Shown piece after piece: positions 34,450-45,428 of a stretch of DNA of 64,000 nucleotides. The stretch covers positions 31,061,687 to 31,125,686 of the forward strand of contig CM019707.1 of assembly GCA_009760885.1 (NCBI GenBank), in the 5' to 3' direction. The translations under genes and the position numbers were made by a program. The notes under the pieces are model-generated. The model was not told the origin of the DNA. It worked only from the letters and a program-made list of their open reading frames with translations, and ran no database searches. Within the stretch, counting starts at the first letter, position 1; each line of letters opens with the position of its first letter. Source of the stretch: Achatina immaculata (Eukaryota; Mollusca; Gastropoda; Stylommatophora; Achatinidae).

Positions 34450-34578
34450 AAATGAGGAGGAAGAAGAAGGAGGAAGAGGGTGGAGGAGAAGAAGAAGTTT
34501 CTGGTTCTGAAATCTAGGGAAACTGGCTCTGAAGAAGAAGAAAAAAAGAAGAAGAAGAAGAAGAAGAAGAAGAAATCC
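34450..34578 (+). repeat. (GAAGAA)n/(GGAGGAA)n purine tract
   Basis: Imperfect GAA and GGA triplets; the antisense phenylalanine-rich open frames are artefacts. Confidence 0.9.
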
Positions 34579-34751
34579 GTCCCTGATATTAACGAAAACT
34601 TCTGTTCCATCTACGGGATCTTGTGTCCCGTAACACAAGAGTCATTCTGACGTAATCGGCGTTCAGCGTGACGTCATGCTATGTGCACGTGATCTCGTAT
34701 ATGACGACAAAGTGCGGTACCAGATGTAGGCTGGTCAGAGTGATGCACTGA

Positions 34752-34790
34752 AGCGCGCTCGCGCGCGCACACACACACACACACACACAT
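34752..34790 (+). repeat. (GC)n(AC)n microsatellite
   Basis: An alternating purine-pyrimidine run (gcgcgctcgcgcgcgc, then (AC)n), of the type able to adopt Z-DNA. Confidence 0.9.
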
Positions 34791-35164
34791 GGGCAAAAAC
34801 GTCGAACAAACTTTATTTTCGATAAGAAAAAAAATCTTGAGCACAGGAGTAGTCAAGCACATTAGTTTCTCATGCTGAGTCAATCGCTTGAGAATCCTTT
34901 ACTGCCGTGGTCGAATAAACCTTTCAAAAGAGACATTTGGCACCATGCTCAGTGAGGTTTTGGGAGGAGGGGAAGTTCCAGGCGCTGCATTGTTGTGGGG
35001 CCTAGAGGGCCCGCTCTGTTGTAAAGGAAGGCCCGTAGCGGCTAAAATAGAGCGCTGAATGACTAATCAGTACAGCAAGTTGGGGGTGGGGGGTGGGTGG
35101 GTGGGAACTAAGCTTTGTATCGACTTCCAAAGTTCCTGTCAGAGACCTTGCTTGATGTTTTAGT
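34791..35164. other. No recognised feature
   Basis: Unremarkable sequence with a GT-rich stretch at 35080-35105. Confidence 0.4.
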
Positions 35165-35765
35165 GTTAGGGACAGTGGCTCTGAAGTCTAGGGACGCTGG
35201 GTCGGAAGTCTAGGGACACTTGATTGAAGTCTAGAGACATTGGCTCTGAAGTCTATAGACATTGGCTCTAAAATCTAGGGATAGTGGCTCTGAAGTCTAT
35301 AGACATTGGCTCTAAAATCTAGGGATAGTGGCTCTGAAGTCTAGGGACAATGGCTCTAAAATCTAGGGATAGTGGCTCTGAAGTCTAGGGACACTGGCTC
35401 TAAAATCTAGGGATAGTGGATCTGAAGTCAAGGGCAATGGCTCTAAAATCTAGGGATAGTGGCTCTGAAGTCTAGGGACACTGGCTCTAAAATCTAGGGA
35501 TAGTGGCTCTGAAGTCTAGGGACACTGGCTCTAAAATCTAGGGATAGTGGCTCTGCAGTCTAGGAACACTGGGTCTAAAATCTAGAGACATTGGCTCTGA
35601 AATCTAGGGACAGTGGGTCTGAAGTCTAGGGACAGTGGGTCTGAAGTCTAGGGACACTGGCTCTGAAGTCTAGGGACACTGGCTCTGAAATCTAGGGACA
35701 CCGGCTCTGAAGTCTAGGGACAGCGGCTCTAAAATATAGGGACATTGGCTCTGAAATCTAGAAAT
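35165..35765 (+). repeat. 22-bp minisatellite with a 44-bp dimeric higher-order unit
   Basis: Two related 22-mers alternate: GCTCTGAAGTCTAGGGACACTG-type and GCTCTAAAATCTAGGGATAGTG-type. In the middle of the array (about 35260-35560) they strictly alternate. At the ends single types repeat. Confidence 0.92.
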
Positions 35766-36169
35766 GTCTGTCTACAAGACGACGCGCCATAAGAATAGAG
35801 TGTACAAAAACAACCGCCAGTTTATTAACTCTTTTGCTCCTTACAAATAATTCCCAAGTTCTGGCCGAACAATTTTTGATGAGAAATTCTGGTAGGAAGA
35901 AACTGGAAGGAAGTTACTCTGTTATAATTTTAAAATATGGATTGGATTAGCAATGTGCCACTTTTCTTTTAAACTAAAACTCTGCCTACTTATTGCACTG
36001 ATTCACGCATGCATGTAAGATCTGCCAACACTTGCCAGTGTGATTTTGGACTGAAAGAGTTTAGAGACAGACTCTAAGTTCATGTAAAAGTTACCGCTAT
36101 ATGTACCGTCCTGTACCAAAATTTACACCCGTTCAAGGAGAAGGTGGGGGGGGGGGGTGGGAGGTGAAG

Positions 36170-36560
36170 ACGCGACCCGATTAGGCAATCAGCGACCCAT
36201 AGCTGATATACCAGCGTTAGGGTTAGCGAACCATAGCTGACCAAGACCCTGTCCCACCTCTCCGTGGTACTAAAAGTAACAGGCCTAGCCTGGCTAACGG
36301 GGCAGGGATCGCCTTAGTCCTCCATGGTGGTGGAGTCTGCTAAAAAAGTACTGCTTTTTAGCTGTACTCCGGGACTGGCAAAAATAGCTGCTATAACCCG
36401 CTCCCACGCCGATACGATGCTGTGCCTCAACACCTCCACAGCATCGGCTGCAAAGAACACCAGCTCGCAGTTACAGGGAGATAGAACAAGACAAGACAAG
36501 ACAAGACACCAGTTTAATATGCAACAAAGCAACATGGCAGTTTTTTTTTTCATCCCAGCA
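36170..36560 (+). mobile_element. Dispersed repeat family H, copy 1
   Basis: It starts near 'gaccatagctgaccaagacc'-type sequence, passes 'tccatggtggtggagtctgc' and ends in (AAGAC)n followed by 'accagtttaatatgcaac'. A diverged copy at 51585-51895 proves it is dispersed. No coding frame is conserved between copies. It may be the 3' end of an unrecognised retroelement, given the simple-sequence tail. Confidence 0.7.
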
Positions 36561-36639
36561 TAAAACGGTATTTACTAACCAAAAAAACAGAAATAGTTTT
36601 CTTCGCCGATGGTTGATAAGGCAAAACTGATATATTCTT

Positions 36640-36708
36640 ATCTTATATATCTTATATCCTTCCCGTGCCGTTAAACGTCACATAGGGCTCGCAAAGTAGT
36701 TCGGCAAT
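36640..36708 (-). mobile_element. LINE family B 3' end, sense part of a 5'-inverted insertion (duplicate 1)
   Basis: On the minus strand: the last codons (GELLCEPYVTF in another frame), 'gtttaacggcacgggaagga' and the tail. It abuts an oppositely oriented family B segment at 36711. It is duplicated at 38329-38397. Confidence 0.9.
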
Positions 36709-36710
36709 TT

Positions 36711-37483
36711 AAAACAGAGATTCATTATGGAGAATTTTATGTCTATATGGAATACCATCTAAAATTGTCAACGTCATTAAGGACTTATACAATGGATATG
36801 TTTGTGCAGTCAAGACAAAAGAAGGGATGAGTGAATGGTTCCAGATTGAAACAGGCGTGAAACAAGGATGTATGCTATCTCCTTTACTTTTTGGGATTAC
36901 AATAGACTTCATAATGAAAAAATGCTGCACAGGTAACACAGGTATTGACTAGGTACATGAGACCCAACTAGAAGATCTTGATTTTGCTGATGACATAACT
37001 CTTATCAGTAACAATGTGAATTCCATGCAAGAAAAACAGATAGCCTGTCTTCACTGGCTAGCAAAATAGGACTTGAAATTAACAAGGACAAAACAAAAAC
37101 AATGAAAATTCCCATCAATCAAAATGGAAAAACACATAGAAGGGACAGATATTGAAGAAGTCAATCAATTTGCATACCTTGGCAGCTACATAGACCAGGA
37201 TGGTGACACTAGAAAGGAAGTTAGGATCAGAATTTCAAAAGCAGCATCAATCTTCAAGAATCTTGAGAACATATGGAATTCAAAAGTTATAAGCACAAAA
37301 ACCAAGTTAAAACTATTCAATTCAAATGTAATATCCACCCTCTTTTATGCATGCGAAAGCTGGAAAACAACTAAAGAAATAGACAAGAAATTAGACTCCT
37401 TTGAAAACAAATACCTAAGGAAAATACTCGGCATCAAGTGGAATGAATTCAAGAACAATGCAGAGATAAGACAGATGACTGAA
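36711..37483 (+). mobile_element. LINE family B, inverted segment (duplicate 1, truncated)
   Basis: It carries RT sequence from the 'HRDSLWRI' region through LDFADDITLIS and FAYLGSYIDQDGDTRKEVRI to EIRQMTE, where the tandem-duplication junction cuts it off. The stop at 36949 is shared with duplicate 2. Confidence 0.92.
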
Positions 37484-39175
37484 AAACAACCGCCAGTTTA
37501 TTAACTCTTTTGCTCCTTACAAATAATTCCCAAGTTCTGGCCGAACAATTTTTGATGAGAAATTCTGGTAGGAAGAAACTGGAAGGAAGTTACTCTGTTA
37601 TAATTTTAAAATATGGATTGGATTAGCAATGTGCCACTTTTCTTTTAAACTAAAACTCTGCCTACTTATTGCACTGATTCACGCATGCATGTAAGATCTG
37701 CCAACACTTGCCAGTGTGATTTTGGACTGAAAGAGTTTAGAGACAGACTCTAAGTTCATGTAAAAGTTACCGCTATATGTACCGTCCTGTACCAAAATTT
37801 ACACCCGTTCAAGGAGAAGGTGGGGGGGGGGGGTGGGGAGGTGAAGACGCGACCCGATTAGGCAATCAGCGACCCATAGCTGATATACCAGCGTTAGGGT
37901 TAGCGAACCATAGCTGACCAAGACCCTGTCCCACCTCTCCGTGGTACTAAAAGTAACAGGCCTAGCCTGGCTAACGGGGCAGGGATCGCCTTAGTCCTCC
38001 ATGGTGGTGGAGTCTGATAAAAAAGTACTGCTTTTTAGCTGTACTCCGGGACTGGCAAAAATAGCTGCTATAACCCGCTCACACACCGAATCGATGCTGT
38101 GCCTCAACACCTCCACAGCATCGGCTGCAAAGAACACCAGCTCGCAGTTACAGGGAGATAGAACAAGACAAGACAAGACAAGACAAGACAAGACACCAGT
38201 TTAATATGCAACAAAGCAACATGGCAGTTTTTTTTTTCATCCCAGCATAAAACGGTATTTACTAACCAAAAAAAAACAGAAATAGTTTTCTTCGCCGATG
38301 GTTGACAAGGCAAAACTGATATATTCTTATCTTATATATCTTATATCCTTCCCGTGCCGTTAAACGTCACATAGGGCTCGCAAAGTAGTTCGCCAATTTA
38401 AAACAGAGATTCATTATGGAGAATTTTATGTCTATATGGAATACCATCTAAAATTGTCAACGTCATTAAGGACTTATACAATGGATATGTTTGTGCAGTC
38501 AAGACAAAAGAAGGGATGAGTGAATGGTTCCAGATTGAAACAGGCGTGAAACAAGGATGTATGCTATCTCCTTTACTTTTTGGGATTACAATAGACTTCA
38601 TAATGAAAAAATGCTGCACAGGTAACACAGGTATTGACTAGGTACATGAGACCCAACTAGAAGATCTTGATTTTGCTGATGACATAACTCTTATCAGTAA
38701 CAATGTGAATTCCATGCAAGAAAAAACAGATAGCCTGTCTTCACTGGCTAGCAAAATAGGACTTGAAATTAACAAGGACAAAACAAAAACAATGAAAATT
38801 CCCATCAATCAAAATGGAAAAATACACATAGAAGGGACAGATATTGAAGAAGTCAATCAATTTGCATACCTTGGCAGCTACATAGACCAGGATGGTGACA
38901 CTAGAAAGGAAGTTAGGATCAGAATTTCAAAAGCAGCATCAATCTTCAAGAATCTTGAGAACATATGGAATTCAAAAGTTATAAGCACAAAAACCAAGTT
39001 AAGACTATTCAATTCAAATGTAATATCCACCCTCTTTTATGCATGCGAAAGCTGGAAAACAACTAAAGAAATAGACAAGAAATTAGACTCTTTTGAAAAC
39101 AAATGCCTAAGGAAAATACTCGGCATCAAGTGGAATGAATTCAAGAACAATGCAGAGATAAGACAGATGACTGAA
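37482..39175 (+). repeat. Tandem duplication, copy 2
   Basis: Near-identical to 35806-37483. Its right end continues into the rest of the LINE, so this copy carries the original right flank. The junction at 37482 has an A-rich microhomology (gaa/aaaaac). Confidence 0.95.
37850..38225 (+). mobile_element. Dispersed repeat family H, copy 2
   Basis: Duplicate of 36170-36560 with a longer (AAGAC)n run (five or six units instead of four). Confidence 0.7.
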
Positions 39176-39394
39176 CAACAACTAGTCTTATGGGTGATCA
39201 GGAAAAGGAGATGAACATATGTTGGTCACTTGATGAAAAGAAATGATCAGAGAATCCCAAAACAAGCTATCAAGTGGAACACAACAGGCCGAAGAAAAAG
39301 AGGCAGACTGCGTGAAACTCTGAAGAGGACATTATTAAGAGAGGCCAAATTAACAGGCATAAAATCCTTTGATGAGGTTGAAAGACTCGCCGAA
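38320..39394 (-). mobile_element. LINE family B insertion with 5' inversion (twin priming)
   Basis: Element orientation is minus. 38329-38397 is the sense 3' end with tail. 38400-39394 is the adjoining segment in inverted (+) orientation, from HRDSLWRI to DEVERLAE. In an uninterrupted copy (29840-29890) the inverted segment's far end ('ctcgccgaa') and the sense segment's start ('aaattggcg') are separated by only 8 bases, which is the pattern that twin priming produces. Candidate target-site duplication: AAAACTGATA (38312-38321) and AAAACTGCTA (39393-39402). The reading frame in 38705-39214 is intact with FADD upstream; a stop at 38640 and an opal in place of Trp near 39211 break the rest. Confidence 0.88.
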
Positions 39395-39399
39395 AACTG

Positions 39400-39675
39400 C
39401 TACATTGACACTTCAAAAAAGTGTTGACAAGGGAAAACTGATACACTGACACTTCAAAAAAGTGTTGACAAGGGAAAACTAATACACTGACACTTCAAAA
39501 AAGTGTTGACAAGGGAAAACTGATACACTGACACTTCAAAAAAGTGTTGACAAGGGAAAACTGATACACTGACACTTCAAAAAAGTGTTGACAAGGGAAA
39601 ACTGATACACTAACACTTCAAAAAAGTGTTGACAAGGGAAAACTGATACACTGACACTTCAAAAAAGTGTGAAAA
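39400..39675 (+). repeat. 41-bp minisatellite (about 6.5 units)
   Basis: The unit 'actgacacttcaaaaaagtg' + 'ttgacaagggaaaactgatac' is repeated. Half a unit ('gttgacaaggcaaaactgata') also precedes the LINE at 38320, so the LINE was inserted into this array. Confidence 0.93.
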
Positions 39676-39689
39676 TTTTGCACCACAGA

Positions 39690-39880
39690 AAAAAAAAGAC
39701 ACAGATATGTTGGCACCCCAGTCATCCAGCTGTAGAAATGGGTACCTGACCTCGTCTTGAACTGGGTAAGGATATTCGCCCAGGCGGTGATGCTGACCAT
39801 ATCATATTCTAGCGTGCCAACAGGTCAAGGAAAATATAGGCACTTAACACCACGTGCTCTTAAGATAATACTGTTTGCTG
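39690..39880 (+). mobile_element. SINE family S1, body and tail
   Basis: 'cagctgtagaaatgggtacc', 'gatgctgaccatatcatatt' and 'caacaggtcaaggaaaatat' appear in the S1 order; the tRNA-like head is missing. Confidence 0.7.
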
Positions 39881-39884
39881 GTTT

Positions 39885-40214
39885 CAGCCACATGATGATG
39901 ATATCTAATTACGTCCACTCTGATAGTGGGAGAACTGTGTGTTGAATAAGAAGGTTGATAGTCTTCATTGCACAAGACTGAACTTACTGCTCTTCCCAGC
40001 GTTTCTGCGCTCCTTAACACAAGTTTCAGACATAGCATCTTCAAATGTTTGACTGAAGTTCGCCAGGAGCGATTTTGTACTATAAAATCTTGTTTGTTTT
40101 GAAGGCTATCACCCATGAGAGTTCGGTCAGGTTTAGTCACTTTGTAAGGGGAAAGAACGAAGAAGCCAAGTGACTGCGTGCGACGGTTGGGAAGTATGAC
40201 GTCGAGGGCGGAGA
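39885..40214. other. No recognised feature
   Basis: No exon or repeat family recognised. Confidence 0.4.
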
Positions 40215-42965
40215 GAGAATGAATGAATGAATGAATAATCTTTATTTTTCAAGGGTAAAGAAATGGGCACGCACGCCCGTCTTACATTCTGCCCTTCATC
40301 ACTCCATCTTTCATTCTTCCCACACACTTGATTTAGTAAAAAAATACAAATTAAATTAGGAAAAACATATCAAAAGAGTGTAAGATTTAACTATTACATT
40401 CAAGGTAAAAGAGAAGAAGTCATTAACCTAATAAAATAGCACTCACGCACACATACACACGCAGAAATATACATAAATAAAAATACATTGTAAATCATCT
40501 TCTAACATATGTTTTTTTAACAAACATTAAAATAATTTCTAACAATATCTAACAAGTTGCTTTTCTAACTATGTCATTGAAGTACTTGATGGTTTACGAG
40601 CCATGTGTTGAGAGAGTGGTGGCTATTTTATGGAGGCATATAATTACAAGCAAGTAAATAATGAAACAGGTTTGAGTTAAAGGATGAAGTATTACCAATG
40701 GATTTTAAATTGTAGGGGAGGGTGTTCCAGAGCTGTACTGCAGAGTATGCAAGGCTTTTCTTGTACAGATCAATCCTGGGTTTAGGAAGAAGACAGTTTT
40801 TTAAACGCTGGCTATGTTTAGTGTTATACGTAAACAGTGACCACAAGTAAGGCGGAGCATTGTGCGACAGAATTCTGTGAACAAACTTAACTTTGTTAAA
40901 AATGGTTCTATTTTTGAGGGGTAGAATTTTGAGTTGTTTGTGTTGATCTACAGTCTGTATTGGGTGTTTGTCACAAATAAGATTTAATGCTCGCTTGTGA
41001 AGTGAGTGGAGCCTTTTTGTGTTTGAGACTGAGCATCCATCCCAGATTGTGGAACAGTAATCTAAGTGTGTTTGTATGTGTGATATGTAGTATATTTTTC
41101 TTGTGTCTTTGTCGATAAAGTGTTTAATTTTGGCTACTTGGTAAACTTTCTGTGCAATCAAATTTGTTAGGTTATGTACGTGAGAATTCCAAGTTAAATG
41201 CTGATCAATGATGAGTCCTAGGGTTTTATGTTCATGAACATTTTCTATTGCCTTAGTCCCAGCACAAAGCTGTAGTGAAGTTTTAGTTGGATTTTGCAGT
41301 TTCTGTCTTGTAGTGATGAGCATGGACTTTGTTTTGTTGGCGTTTATCAACATACCATTTTTATTACTCCATTTAATCAAACTGTTTATATCATTTTGGA
41401 GCGTTGTCTGTAGTTTATTGATGTCATATTCACTATTGTAAACAGTACAGTCGTCAGCGAAAAGATCACACGAAGAGTGCTTTAAATGTAGTGGTAGGTC
41501 GTTAATATAGATAGCAAAGAGAAGAGGACCAAGAATGGAGCCTTGAGGAATACCAGTATCAACCACAGACGAGCCAGATATTTTGTTTCTAAAGCAAACT
41601 ACTTGTTTTCTGCCTGAGAGAAAAGATGTAATACATTTTGTTAGGTCAGGGTGTAATCTATAGCCTTCCAGCTTTTTTGCAAGAATTTCATGATCAATCA
41701 TATCGAAGGCTTTCTTAAAATCAACAAAGACAGCACCACACAATTTGTCATCATTTATATTAGACAGCCACCTTTCTGTCATTTTAGTTAATGCTGTGTG
41801 GCAGGAGTGATATGGTCTAAAACCTAACTGACTGTCTATTAGTAGATTGTTTTCTTGCATGTGGAGCAGAGTTAACTTTTGTATATGTTTTTCAAGAGGT
41901 TTAGATAGTGATGACAGAATGGATATGGGTCTATAGTTTGAGAGGAAAAACTTTGGCGAGTTTAAAAGCGTCAGGGAAATATTTTTTGTCAATACACAAG
42001 TTGTATGTTAGCGTGTCTGTGATAACTGGTGCAGCGTAGCGTAGTATCTTGTTACTAATGTCATCACATCCTGCTGAGTTAGTGTTCTTTAAGGACCGGA
42101 TGTAGTTATAAACCTCACCGACTGTGAGGAAAGGAATATTAGTTTGTTTTAGTTTTACACATTTACTGTCGCTGAAAGTTTTCAACACGCTCAGGTCGCA
42201 ATTAGGGGTTGGTAATGAAGATTTTAGAATACTAATTTCTTCCCTAAAATGTTCATTGAAGTTAGTGCAAGTATGTTCACCATTAAGTGTTTGTGGGTCA
42301 GTTTGCTTCCTTTTATTTATAAGAGTATTAATCGCTTTCCAGATTGATTTACTATCAGTTTTGTCTTTCACTAAATTTCTGAAGTAATTTTTCTTTTCCT
42401 GCCTAATTAAATACTGCACCTTATTCCTAAGTGAACGATAGCTACTGAAATTTCTGTTTTTGTGAGCTTCATCCCGTTTCCTCATGAGTTGCAATATATC
42501 GGGAGTTATCCACGGGGATTTTTTTACGTGTTTTACTCTAATTTCTTTGATGGGGACATGCTTGTCAAAAATATTTCGAAATATCTTGATCCAGTATTCG
42601 ATAGCCTCATCTGGATTTGTTAACTGGAAAACGTACGTAAGAGGCGAAGCTTTTAGATCAGTTAAAAATAATTCCAAGTTAAAGTTTTTAAAGTTTCTAT
42701 ATTTGATGCTGGTATGTTTGTGTTTCGGTATTTTATACCCCTTATGTGACCACGTACAGCAGACTGGGTAGTGATCACTCAGCGACACATGAGGGACAGT
42801 ACATTCAGTAATGTTTCCTGGATCAGCTACATAAATATGATCTATTAGTGTTGATGATGATTCAGCAACTCTAGTAGGTTCGTTAACAATTTGGGAGAAG
42901 TTGTAAGATGTTAAAATGTTCTTCCATGTAGGATTTGGCTGATTAAGATCTATATATTGAAGTCG
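40215..42965 (-). mobile_element. CR1/L2/Jockey-group LINE, nearly full RT with truncated endonuclease
   Basis: The minus strand begins at the GDFN motif of an apurinic-type endonuclease, with a frameshift just after it. It continues NFSQIVNEPTRV...TLIDHIY...SDHYPVCC (the end of the nuclease), a linker, then RT: NYRPISILSSLSKPLEKHIQ, DFKKAFDMIDHEILAKKL, GIPQGSILGPLLFAIYINDL and the catalytic DLFADDCTVYNSE. The C-terminal domain ends SFNSNLFHYLLACNYMPP. One frameshift near 41935-41990 separates two long frames (285 and 454 codons). The 3' UTR is about 400 bases and ends in AATAAAG and an (ATTC)n tail. It is by far the best-preserved retroelement here and only lightly damaged. The nuclease N-terminus is replaced by the purine repeat at 42968. 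Confidence 0.93.
40628..41992 (-). pseudogene. Reverse transcriptase ORF (C-terminal part) of the CR1/L2-like LINE
   Basis: 454 codons, uninterrupted. RT motifs in order: NYRPISIL near residue 19, GFRPYHS near 57, FVDFKKAFD near 89, GIPQGSILGP near 148, LFADDC near 176 (the catalytic aspartates), then the thumb and a 200-residue C-terminal domain with LDYCSTIWDG. The N-terminal part of the same protein is in the other frame at 41931-42788, so one indel is enough to explain the break. It encodes the enzyme that copies element RNA at the nick. Confidence 0.9.
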
Positions 42966-42967
42966 CC

Positions 42968-43370
42968 TAGAATGAGAGAGAAAGAAAGAGAGAAAGAAAA
43001 AGAGAGAGAGAGAAAGAAAGAGAGAGAAAGAGAGAGAGAAAAAAAAAGAGAGAAAGAAAGAGAAAGAAAGAGAGAGAGAAAGAAAGAGAGAGAAAGAGAG
43101 AGAGAGAAAAAAAAGAGAGAAATAGAGAGAAAGAAAGAGAGAGAGAAAGAAAGAGAGAGAAAGAGGGGGAGAAAAAGAGTCAGAAAGAGAGAGAAGAGAG
43201 AGAGGGAGAAAGAGAGAGCGAAAGAGAGAGAGGGAAAGTGAGAGAGGGAGAAAGAGAGAGGGAAAGTGAGAGAGAGAGAAAGAGAGAGAGAGAGAGAAGA
43301 AAAAGAGGGAGAAAAAGAGAGAGAAAGAGAGAGAAAAAGAGAGAGAGAGTGAGAGAGAAAGGTCAATGCG
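42968..43370 (+). repeat. (GAAAGAGAGA)n purine simple repeat
   Basis: About 400 bases of GA/GAAA units. The opposite strand has a long Ser/Leu/Phe-rich open frame that is an artefact. The repeat forms the 5' border of the LINE at 40215-42965. Confidence 0.95.
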
Positions 43371-44014
43371 GCCATTGGCATTTGTGTTGGTAGCACAAGC
43401 TGAGGCCAGACCTGTGATATAAGATGTTTATCAAAGGATTCTCGAGAAGATTAGTGCTAACAAGTGCTGAAGATTGTTAAGGAAAATACTTTTGACCAAC
43501 TTGAGACTCAGATCTGCATGAAGACGCCTGCAGTAAGTTTTATTTGGCACAAAGATGGCGACAGGCAGTCCAAGACAGGACGAGTCGCAGTGAACAGTCA
43601 GTTGCATGTTTTGTTAGTCGTGAGTACTAGTGCAACACGAAAGCCCTGCAACGCGCATATTTTCATCTAGTGACTGTTGAAGGGAAACATGATCACCTGC
43701 AGTGTGCGTTGCTCCGGCTGACCTAGAGAACCTGAGAAGGTTGAGGTAGCTAGTGATTGTCCTCTGTGCTGGTGACGGCGTGTTCTCACGAATGTGTTGT
43801 GTTCGATACTGGAGAGAGACAAACTGACTTGTATTTAACTGCGGAGTCGGTTTTGTATCAAAGCGTGTGTGTGTGTGTGCTCTGTTGGGAAACCTCCCTA
43901 CAACTGATGCTCGCTTCGAAGCAGTCATCCAGTCTATATTAAAAAATTTTTCAAAGTTCGTGTTCGCGTAGAAATTACCTAATCAGCTTCGTCACTTTAG
44001 CCCGAGCCTGAAGA
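43371..44014. other. No recognised feature
   Basis: Moderately GC-rich sequence with a short (TG)n at about 43866. The open frames on both strands are unremarkable. Confidence 0.45.
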
Positions 44015-44578
44015 CTCTCCCCATTCACCAGTAAAGACTCTTCCATTTCACCAGTAAAGACTCTTCCCATTCATCAGTAAAGACTCTTCCATTTCACCAG
44101 TAAAGACTCTCCCCATTCACCAGTAAAGACTCTTCCATTTCACCAGTAAAGACTCTTCCATTTCACCAGTAAAGACTCTTCCCATTCATCAGTAAAGATT
44201 CTTCCCATTCATCAGTAAAGGCTCTTCCATTTCACCAGTAAAGACTCTTCCCATTCATCAGTAAAGACTCTTCCCATTCATCAGTAAAGACTCTTCCATT
44301 TCACCAGTAAAGACTCTTTCCATTCATCAGTAAAGACTCTTCCCATTCATCAGTGTAGACTCTTCCCATTCATCAGTTAAGCCTCTCCCCATTCATGAGT
44401 GAAGTCTCTTCCTAATCATTAGTGAAGCCTCTCCCCATTCACGAGTGAAGCCTCTCCCTATTCATGATTGAAGCCTCCTCCTAATCTTGATTGAAGCCTC
44501 TCCTCATGTCTCTCCTCATTCATCAGTGAAGCCTCTCCTCATTCATCAGTGAAGCCTCTCCTCATTCATCAGTGTTAT
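44015..44578 (+). repeat. 24-bp minisatellite, block 1
   Basis: Units of CATTCATCAGTAAAGACTCT + TCC alternate with CATTTCACCAGTAAAGACTC types, changing to 'cattcatcagtgaagcctct' + 'cctc' near the right end. Confidence 0.93.
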
Positions 44579-44787
44579 CATCATTGCTACGGAGGAGCAC
44601 TGGAAGAAATGACTCAGACTTGTCTGAAATGTAATGATAATAATTCTGTAACATTTATCATGGTGTATGTGTATGTGCGTGTGTGTATGTGAACCTGGAC
44701 TTCATATGAACATACAAAGTTATTCCAGAGACATGTCAGAGTCTTAAAAATTTATGTTATTAAAGAGGATACGTGGGAGAAAAAAGT

Positions 44788-44980
44788 CGACTCAGTCACT
44801 AAAGGCGGGGTCACTGAAGGCGGAGTCACTGAAGGTGGAGTCATTGAAGGCGGAGTCATTGAAGGCGGGGTCATTGAAGGCGGGATCACTGAAGGCGGAG
44901 TCACTGAAGGCGGGATCATTGAAGGCGGAGTCACTGAAGGCGGAGTCATTGAAGGCGGAGTCATTTAAGGCGGAGTCATG
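44788..44980 (+). repeat. 15-bp minisatellite, block 1
   Basis: GGCGGAGTCACTGAA-type units with GGGG/TCATTG variants, about 12-13 copies. Open frames in all phases are artefacts of the 15-bp period. Confidence 0.95.
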
Positions 44981-45324
44981 AAGTCGAAGTATTCTCAGTA
45001 ACTTCCAAGCCACAAGTGTGTCTCTCCTGGCTTCCAGTGATGACACTGGCGTCATAATGATATACTCCCCTTCAGCCAGGGAAAGGTTCACTTCCTATGA
45101 CTGTAGAGCTTAAGAAAAAGCCAGCTTCCAAAGTGTGGAGCAGGAAGTTAGAAAAGATCCATCTTTGCTCGCTTCTGATTCAGGCTTTCCAGTCGCTCAG
45201 GACATCGTAAGAGACCATAAATACAAGTTCCCATTTACAGCATTTCTAATCAAGACACGAGTTAACCATTAGGTTTGTTCTGTCTTTCTATTTGTGTCGC
45301 ATTTCTGCTTGTTTAAGTACGTAA

Positions 45325-45428
45325 AGAAATCATAGTGGCTCTTAGCACTCAGCCACATAAAGAAATCATAGTGGCTCTTAGCACTCAGTCACAAAAAGGA
45401 ATCATAGTGGCTCTTAGCACTCATTCAC
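45325..45428 (+). repeat. 36-bp minisatellite, block 1 (about 3 units)
   Basis: Units of 'cataaagaaatcatagtggc' + 'tcttagcactcagcca', directly followed by the second 24-bp block. Confidence 0.93.

Larger units (their letters stand above)
35806..37483 (+). repeat. Tandem duplication, copy 1 (about 1.68 kb)
   Basis: This segment repeats almost base for base at 37482-39175. It contains the start of unique DNA ('caaccgccagtttattaact'), a G-run, repeat family H and part of an inverted LINE B. Copy 1 stops within the LINE at 'agatgactgaa', where copy 2 begins. The few differences (for example G-run length, 'ctcccacgccgatac' versus 'ctcacacaccgaatc') suggest a recent event. Confidence 0.95.

Noticed and set aside
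42950..43396. 148-codon Ser/Leu-rich open frame
   Set aside because: It is the antisense of a (GAAAGAGA)n tract; only its last residues (GDFNI) belong to the LINE endonuclease.
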